Of a stretch of DNA of 64,000 nt, positions 58,873-64,000 are shown piece by piece; positions within the stretch are counted from its first letter, which is position 1, and every line of letters starts with the position of its first letter. Source of the DNA: Palaemon carinicauda. Taxonomy: Eukaryota; Arthropoda; Malacostraca; Decapoda; Palaemonidae. The notes beneath the pieces are model-generated. The model ran no database searches, was not told the DNA's origin, and saw only the letters and a program-made list of their open reading frames with translations. The position numbers and the translations under genes were made by a program. The stretch spans positions 24,022,426 through 24,086,425 of the forward strand of contig NC_090743.1 in the NCBI RefSeq assembly GCF_036898095.1, given 5' to 3'.

Positions 58873-59070
58873 GAAACTTACTGGTGACCGAGACCTGGCC
58901 ACGCACGCTCACTGACCCGGGTCGCCTCAGGCCGCGTATTCATCCGCTACAGAGACCCACAATAGAAAACGGAGATAGGGGAAACTACACAAAATTCTGG
59001 TCGGCTGGGAGGAGAATCCCAGATATTCCTAAGAAAGTAGTTCGGGTAAGTACTCCGTGTTGGAACAATT
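58873..59070. repeat. DIRS-B right inverted terminal repeat
   Basis: Inverted partner of 54283-54498; it ends GTACTCCGTGTTGGAACAAT. It is the 5' end of the element relative to its genes and so the presumed promoter side. Confidence 0.88.
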
Positions 59071-60342
59071 GCATATTATGTTATTGAGGAATTAGACAAG
59101 CTCTTTACCTATTACCTTAGTAGGTACAGTTTTTACCCAGTAATCTTTTCCCACTAAATTATTGAATGACCTTCTTGGAAAGGAAATGTGGTGATGAAGA
59201 AACACTTTTGTTTGCTTTATCATCTTTGCTATCTCTTGCAAAACATCACTACAGAAAGTCATAGCAAAAATAGGGATGGCAACCAGTTTCTTTTCCAATC
59301 CTTCACATAGAAGTTTTAATTCACAGTAAGTCTCCCAAAAAGAACAAACTAACTCTAGTCTGCCCACAAATACTGAACAGGAACACATTGCAAAGAGGTT
59401 AAAAGGCCAACCAATACCCCTTTCTGTGACAATGATCAGAAAGAAGTTGCTGACTATTCCTTCAAAGAAGAAAGATATCTGACAATAAGTACCTCTCAAT
59501 ACATTTAAATTCCATCCTAGTCCATTGGTTTACAGGCGATTTTTCATCAACAGAAGACCCGATCGAGTCGCTATCAAATGGACTGACAGGTAGGTTTAAA
59601 TTAATGTGTTGAAGAATAGAAGGCAACATAGTCATACTCTTAATTGAAGTTATACAAAAACCCTTTTCATACCTTAGTAATCATGGGAATTTAATTATAT
59701 CCCAACAGGTGTTAACTAGGTAGAATAAGTATGCCCTGTTGATATTAGTCGATCTTTTAGATGGTAAGATTGATAGTCCAAGGGTTTTGAAAACTCCCTT
59801 GTTTTAGATGGAGAGCCACAGGTTAAGCATGATGATTGATGGTCTATTAAATGGCAACGAAGTTGCTTGAGAAACCACATCCTCTATGGAAACCTGAGTG
59901 GAACATGTGACAGAAGAGGCTAAAGATCTGGAAACTATTCCCTCTAAGGCTAATGGTGCCATCCTGGAATTATCGGGAATCTTGAATTTGTCGATGACTT
60001 GACAACTTATAGTAAAGGGAGCAATGCATAATATTCCAGGTTTTACCATTCCAGATGTATGGGATTCATCACCCATGGGATCTTGTTTTGTTGAGGGAAG
60101 TTGCAAACTTTATCTATGTTGGGTCTTTCCCACACCTTCCACAAATCCACACACACTTGTGCCCTGGTTTCCTCATGAATATATATACAGTAAGTTCCTT
60201 CTGCAGAAGAAAAAAGTGTCATGGACTTGGTCCATCAATAGTTTTTTTATGTAGGCCAATGCAGTCCGTGTTGTATGAATATAGAGCGACAACCTTCATG
60301 TCGTTCAAGTATTCCTAATTAAATATCACAAAAACCTTAAAA
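59071..60342. other. Unassigned region between DIRS-B and DIRS-D
   Basis: A minus-strand frame at 59499-59092 (135 codons) and another at 60106-59804 (100 codons) are open but not recognised. They could be decayed retroelement gag, which is only a guess. No splice-supported exon. Confidence 0.4.
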
Positions 60343-60700
60343 TGCAGTAATTTGTATTTTTCAAAACTACACAAACCCGAGCATTTTAATAGGAATATGA
60401 TGTTAGCAAAGCTGGAAACTACAGTTGAAATTTATAACATGATGTAGGTTATTACTAGCTTGTAGTGGGGGAAGCGCTGGTCCTCCACCAGTTCAACGAG
60501 TAGCCATGACAACCTTCACATAGACTTGCAGAGTGGATGCAGCAGGAAGTACAACTTAAGGGACTCAAGTTTGTTTAGTTAGGAAAAATCCAAATTATTT
60601 TTAAAATTTGTGATTGGCTTCACAAAAACAAACCCTCATCTTTTGATAGGAGACTTATCCTTAGGTGCAAGAAAACTCATAACTAATCTGGTTGGTTTAA
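60343..60700 (-). mobile_element. End fragment of another DIRS-type element (DIRS-D)
   Basis: The left end GCAGTAATTTGTATTTTTCA matches the DIRS-B end motif. At about 60565-60655 an internal complementary-type junction follows. GTTAGGAAAAATCCAAATTA is the complement of the left end, and TTCACAAAAACAAACCCTCA looks like the complement of the missing right end. No recombinase or RT follows, so only the 3' end (minus orientation) is left. Confidence 0.65.
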
Positions 60701-60921
60701 AATCCTGTGACAAATTTAAGAGGAGCAAGAGTGTTAAATCCATTTGAATTTTTATGCTCTGAAAATTTCAGGGGATAGGCTAGGCTATTGACATTTAGAT
60801 AGAATGTCATGGAACAACCTACCCCTATGGGGTATGACATCTGAAATGTTGTTCTGAATTAAATTGATAGGTTTACATTACTGTCTGACAACCACACTTC
60901 TATCTTAACCTAAATAGAATA

Positions 60922-60998
60922 GGTTGGGAGGAACTAAGAAAAGTTCCCCTTTTCTTTTTTCCTATCGGCTACCCACCAAAATTGGCAGAAGTGCCTTG
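60922..60998 (+). mobile_element. Very short RTE 3' end copy
   Basis: GGTTGGGAGGAACTAAGAAA ... CGGCTACCCACCAAAATTGG ... GAAGTGCCTTGGTA closely matches the last about 100 bases of the RTE-like element ending at 64000. It is a severely 5'-truncated insertion, typical of target-primed reverse transcription. Confidence 0.8.
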
Positions 60999-61304
60999 GT
61001 AGATAGACTGAATGGGTCCTCAGGATCAAGGTATAATATGTCCCAGAAACATAACTGTTCAACCACTACATCCCAAGAATGGGGAAGGAAAATAAGATAA
61101 AAGACTAAATTCTTACTGTCATCCTAGACTACTCTCGCAAATGCTTTCTTAGACGAGATGCTTCTTGTCATGTCGGCAAGGCTGGTGGTACGGTACGGTA
61201 TGAACGTTTTCCAAACTTCGTACCTGTTAAAATTGTTGTACCATAATTTCGTACTGCACCTTCAATTATTTTTCTATACCGTACAGTATGGAAAAAATAA
61301 CGTG

Positions 61305-61563
61305 TCGTGAGCTCTTCCTGATGCTCCTCGACAAGGTCGCTCACGTCTGCCTCGTCTACCTCCAGGCCCATGGACTTTCCAAGAGACACGATTTCATCTA
61401 TCACAATAGGTTCGGGGTCATCAGGGTCTGTTGTATCGAACCACAATTTCTTCCATGCTGAATTAAGAGTTCTTCTTGTGATACCCTGCCATGCATCTTC
61501 AATAATTTTTAAGCAATGGACGATATTGAAATGTTCCTTCCAAAATTCACGAAGGGTGGGATA
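61305..61563 (-). pseudogene. Tigger transposase C-terminal fragment (Tigger-3)
   Basis: The minus strand reads FWKEHFNIVHCLKIIEDAWQ, TLNSAWKKLW, then VIDEIVSLGKSMGLEVDEAD and LVEEHQEELTT. This is the region after the DDE core of Tigger transposases; Tigger-1 has the same block (AYWRQYTIATCLQNI and VNASWKKLW). No catalytic domain remains. It abuts a (TA)n tract and a later RTE insertion. Confidence 0.8.
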
Positions 61564-61586
61564 TATATATATAAATAAATAAATAA

Positions 61587-61669
<83 letters not shown>
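61562..61669. repeat. (TA)n microsatellite with short AAATA units
   Basis: AAATAAAT units (61573-61592), then about 75 bp of pure TA. It ends exactly where the open frame of the RTE-like element begins. Confidence 0.95.
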
Positions 61670-61671
<2 letters not shown>

Positions 61672-63737
61672 GAAAGTAAGAGAAACTGGCAATTTAGAGG
61701 AGAGGTGGACGTTAGTAAAAGAAAATTTTGTTGGGATTGCAAGTGATGTGTGTGGAAAGAAGGTTGTTGGAGGCAGCATGAGGAAGGGCAGTGAATGGTG
61801 GAATGAAGGAGTGAAGGTAAAAGTGGAAGAGAAAAAGAGGGCTTTTGAAGAATGGCTGCAGAGTAATAGTATAGAAAAGTATGAAAAATATAAAGAGAAA
61901 AATGTGGAAGTAAAGCGCAAGGTACGTGAGGCAAAGAGGGCAGCTGACCTGAGGTGGGGTCAGGGTTTAGGTCATTCATATGAAGAGAATAAGAAGAAGT
62001 TTTGGAAAGAAGTGAAGAGAGTAAGGAAGGCTGGCTCAAGAATGGAAGAGACAGTGAAAGATGGAAATGGAAGGTTGTTAAAAGGAGAGGAGGCAAGGAA
62101 AAGATGGGCGGAATATTTTGAAAGTTTACTGAATGTTGAGGATAATAGGGAGACAGATATAATTGCTGTTGCAGGTGTTGAGGTGCCAGTGATGGGAGAT
62201 GAGAATGAGAGAGAGATTACAATAGATGAAGTGAGGAGAGCACTAGATGAAACGAGAGTAGGAAAAGCATCTGGTATGGATGGTGTGAGAGCTGAGATGT
62301 TGAAGGAGGGGGGTGTGACTGTACTTGAATGGTTGGTGAGATTGTTTATGTGTTTTGTGTTGTCAATGGTACCAGTAGATTGGGTTTGTGCATGTATTGT
62401 ACCACTATATAAGGGTAAGGGAGATGTGCATGAGTGTTGTAATTCAAGAGGTATTAGTTTGTTAAGCGTAGTTGGAAAAGTGTATGGTAGAGTATTGATT
62501 AATAGGATCAAGGATAAAACAGAGAATGCAATCTTGGAAATACAGGGTGGTGTTAGAAGAGGTAGGGGTTGCATGAATCAGATTTTTACAAAAAGGCAGA
62601 TATGCGAGAAATATTTAGCAAAAGGTAAGGTGGTGTATGTTGCGTTTATGGATCTGGAGAAAGCGTATGATAGAGTTGACAGGGAAGCAATGTGGAATAT
62701 GATGAGGTTATATGGAGTTGGTGGAAGGTTGTTGCAAGCAGTGAAAAGTTTCTACAAAGGTAGTAAAGCATGTGTTAGGATAGGAAATGAAGTGAGTAAT
62801 TGGTTTCCGGTGAGAGTGGGTCTGAGACAGGGATGTGTGATGTCGCCGTGGTTGTTTAACTTGTATGTTGATGGAGTGGTGAGAGAGGTGAATGCTCGAG
62901 TGCTTGGACGAGGATTAAAACTGGTAGACGAGAATGACCATGAATGGGAGGTAAATCAGTTGTTGTTTGCGGATGATACTGTACTGGTTGCAGACACAGA
63001 AGAGAAGCTTGGATGATTAGTGACAGAATTTGGAAGAGTGTGTGAGAGAAGGAAGTCGAGAGTTAATGTGGGTAAGAGTAAGGTTATGAGATGTACGAGA
63101 AGGGAAGGTGGTGCAAGGTTGAATGTCATGTTGAATGGAGTTACTTGAGGAGGTGGATCACTTTAAGTACTTGGGGTCTGTTGTTGCAGCAAATGGTGGA
63201 GTGGAAGCAGATGTACGTCAGAGAGTGAATGAAGGTTGCTAAGTGTTGGGGGCAGTTAAGGGAGTAGTAAAAAATAGAGGGTTGGGCATGAATGTAAAGA
63301 GAGTTCTATATGAGAAAGTGATTGTACCAACTGTGATGTATGGATCGGAGTTGTGGGGAATGAAAGTGATGGAGAGACAGAAATTGAATGTGTTTGAGAT
63401 GAAGTGTCTAAGGAGTATGGCTGGTGTATCTCGAGTAGATAGGGTTAGGAACGAAGTGGTGAGAGTGAGAACGGGTGTAAGAAATGAGTTAGCAGCTAGA
63501 GTGGATATGAATGTGTTAAGGTGGTTTGGCCATGTTGAGAGAATGGAAAATGGATGTCTGCTAAAGAAGGTGATGAATGCAAGAGTTGATGGGAGAAGTA
63601 CTAGAGGAAGGCCAAGGTTTGGGTGGATGGATGGAGTGAAGGAAGCTCTGGGTGATAGGAGGATAGATGTGAGCGAGGCAAGAGAGCGTGCTAGAAATAG
63701 GAATGAATGGCGAGCGATTGTGACGCAGTTCCGGTAG
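61670..63737 (+). pseudogene. RTE-like reverse transcriptase, two stops and one shift
   Basis: The RT copies element RNA at a nicked target. The open frame 61670-63013 has the thumb-side linker region, then KASGMDGVRAEML, ACIVPLYKGKGD, SRGISLLSVVGKVYGRVLIN, AFMDLEKAYDRVDR, GLRQGCVMSPWLFNLYVDGV and the catalytic LLFADDTVLVAD. The stop TGA is at 63014-63016 (after EEKLG). The same frame resumes to about 63140, a one-base shift follows, then FKYLGSVVAANGG, and a TAA lies at 63239-63241. The last part, 63243-63737, has PTVMYGSELWG, MKCLRSMAGVSRVDRVRNEV and LRWFGHVERM, then RPRFGWMDGV. Damage is light. Confidence 0.9.
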
Positions 63738-63740
63738 GCC

Positions 63741-63786
63741 CTGCTGCTGCCTCCGATGCCTTAGATGACCGCGGAGGTAGCAGCAG
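63741..63786 (+). repeat. Hairpin in the RTE 3' UTR
   Basis: CTGCTGCTGCCTCCG (63741-63755) pairs with CGGAGGTAGCAGCAG (63772-63786), 14 of 15 bases complementary, loop 16 nt. It starts 3 bp after the ORF stop codon. It could be an RNA structure recognised by the element's RT; this is inference. Confidence 0.7.
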
Positions 63787-64000
63787 TAGGGGATTCAGCA
63801 TTATGAAGCTTCATCTGTGGTGGATAATGTGGGAGGGTGGGCTGTGACACCCTAGCAGTACCACCTGAACTCGGTTGAGTCCTTTGTTAGGCTGGGAGGA
63901 ACGTAGAGAGTAGAGGTCCCCTTTTTGTTTTTGTTTCTTTGTTGATGTCGGCTACCCCCCAAAATTGGGGGAAGTGCCATGGTATATGTATGTATGTATG

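Larger units (their letters stand above)
54283..59070 (-). mobile_element. DIRS-type tyrosine-recombinase retrotransposon, 4.8 kb (DIRS-B)
   Basis: Read on the minus strand: gag-like (58.74 to about 57.9 kb), RT (57.8-57.0), RNase H and tyrosine recombinase in one open frame (56839-54983), internal complementary region (54561-54663) and 3' inverted repeat. The inverted repeats are 54283-54498 and about 58873-59070. The internal region joins the complement of the left end (GGAAAAATATAAATTACTTA) to the complement of the right end (TTGTTCCAACACGGAGTACT). It is not closely related to DIRS-A. It lies 4 kb after the last abLIM coding exon. Confidence 0.92.
61670..64000 (+). mobile_element. RTE-like non-LTR retrotransposon, 5'-truncated
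   Basis: The RT and C-terminal coding region is present, followed by a 3' UTR of about 260 bp ending in TATG units at the window edge. The endonuclease part is missing; its place is taken by a (TA)n tract. The 3' tail resembles the short copy at 60.92 kb. The element may continue past the window only as its microsatellite tail. Confidence 0.88.

Noticed and set aside
59092..59499. 135-codon minus frame as a possible gag or host gene
   Set aside because: No recognised domain and no splice or promoter support; left as unassigned.

Overview
The window looks like nuclear DNA of a decapod crustacean, most likely a shrimp. It is AT-rich, with long introns, very long (TA)n, (GA)n and (CT)n microsatellites, and several tyrosine-recombinase (DIRS-type) retrotransposons, Tigger/pogo DNA transposons and RTE-like non-LTR elements. 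Two short dispersed repeats (about 8.6 kb and 32.2 kb) resemble repeats I remember from shrimp genomes. The species call is inference.

One host gene can be recognised. It is the 3' part of an actin-binding LIM protein gene (abLIM / Unc-115) on the + strand. I place coding exons at 6651-6769, 7607-7793, 8162-8281, 13192-13289 or 13603-13700, 17346-17415, 20052-20086, 31205-31396 and 50118-50231. Every junction has an AG acceptor and GT donor, and all phases agree. The last two exons encode a C-terminal villin headpiece (VHP). The exons at 13192 and 13603 are homologous, both 98 nt long, and both enter in phase 1 and leave in phase 0. The frame survives only if exactly one is used, so they are probably mutually exclusive exons. 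The LIM-domain exons would lie upstream of this window.

The rest is mobile DNA. Layout: RTE-like RT remnant (1-716); nearly intact Tigger element with TA duplication and one frameshift in the transposase (1367-5342); abLIM exons with AT-rich introns (6651-31396); decayed DIRS element C (about 28.7-30.4 kb); minus-strand relic of a large protein of unknown function with a Cys-rich C-terminus and a possible FEN/PIN-like nuclease core (31934-36239); DIRS element A, 8.9 kb, with inverted terminal repeats and an internal complementary region (36905-45831); decayed Tigger-2 (47559-49948); last abLIM exon (50118-50231); 3' UTR or downstream DNA; DIRS element B, 4.8 kb, with an open RNase H plus tyrosine recombinase ORF (54283-59070); DIRS end D (about 60.34-60.70 kb); a short RTE 3' end, a Tigger-3 fragment, and a second RTE-like element running to the window edge (61670-64000).

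The 18.7-kb intron that splits the headpiece domain carries three of these insertions. I saw no rRNA, tRNA or CRISPR array.
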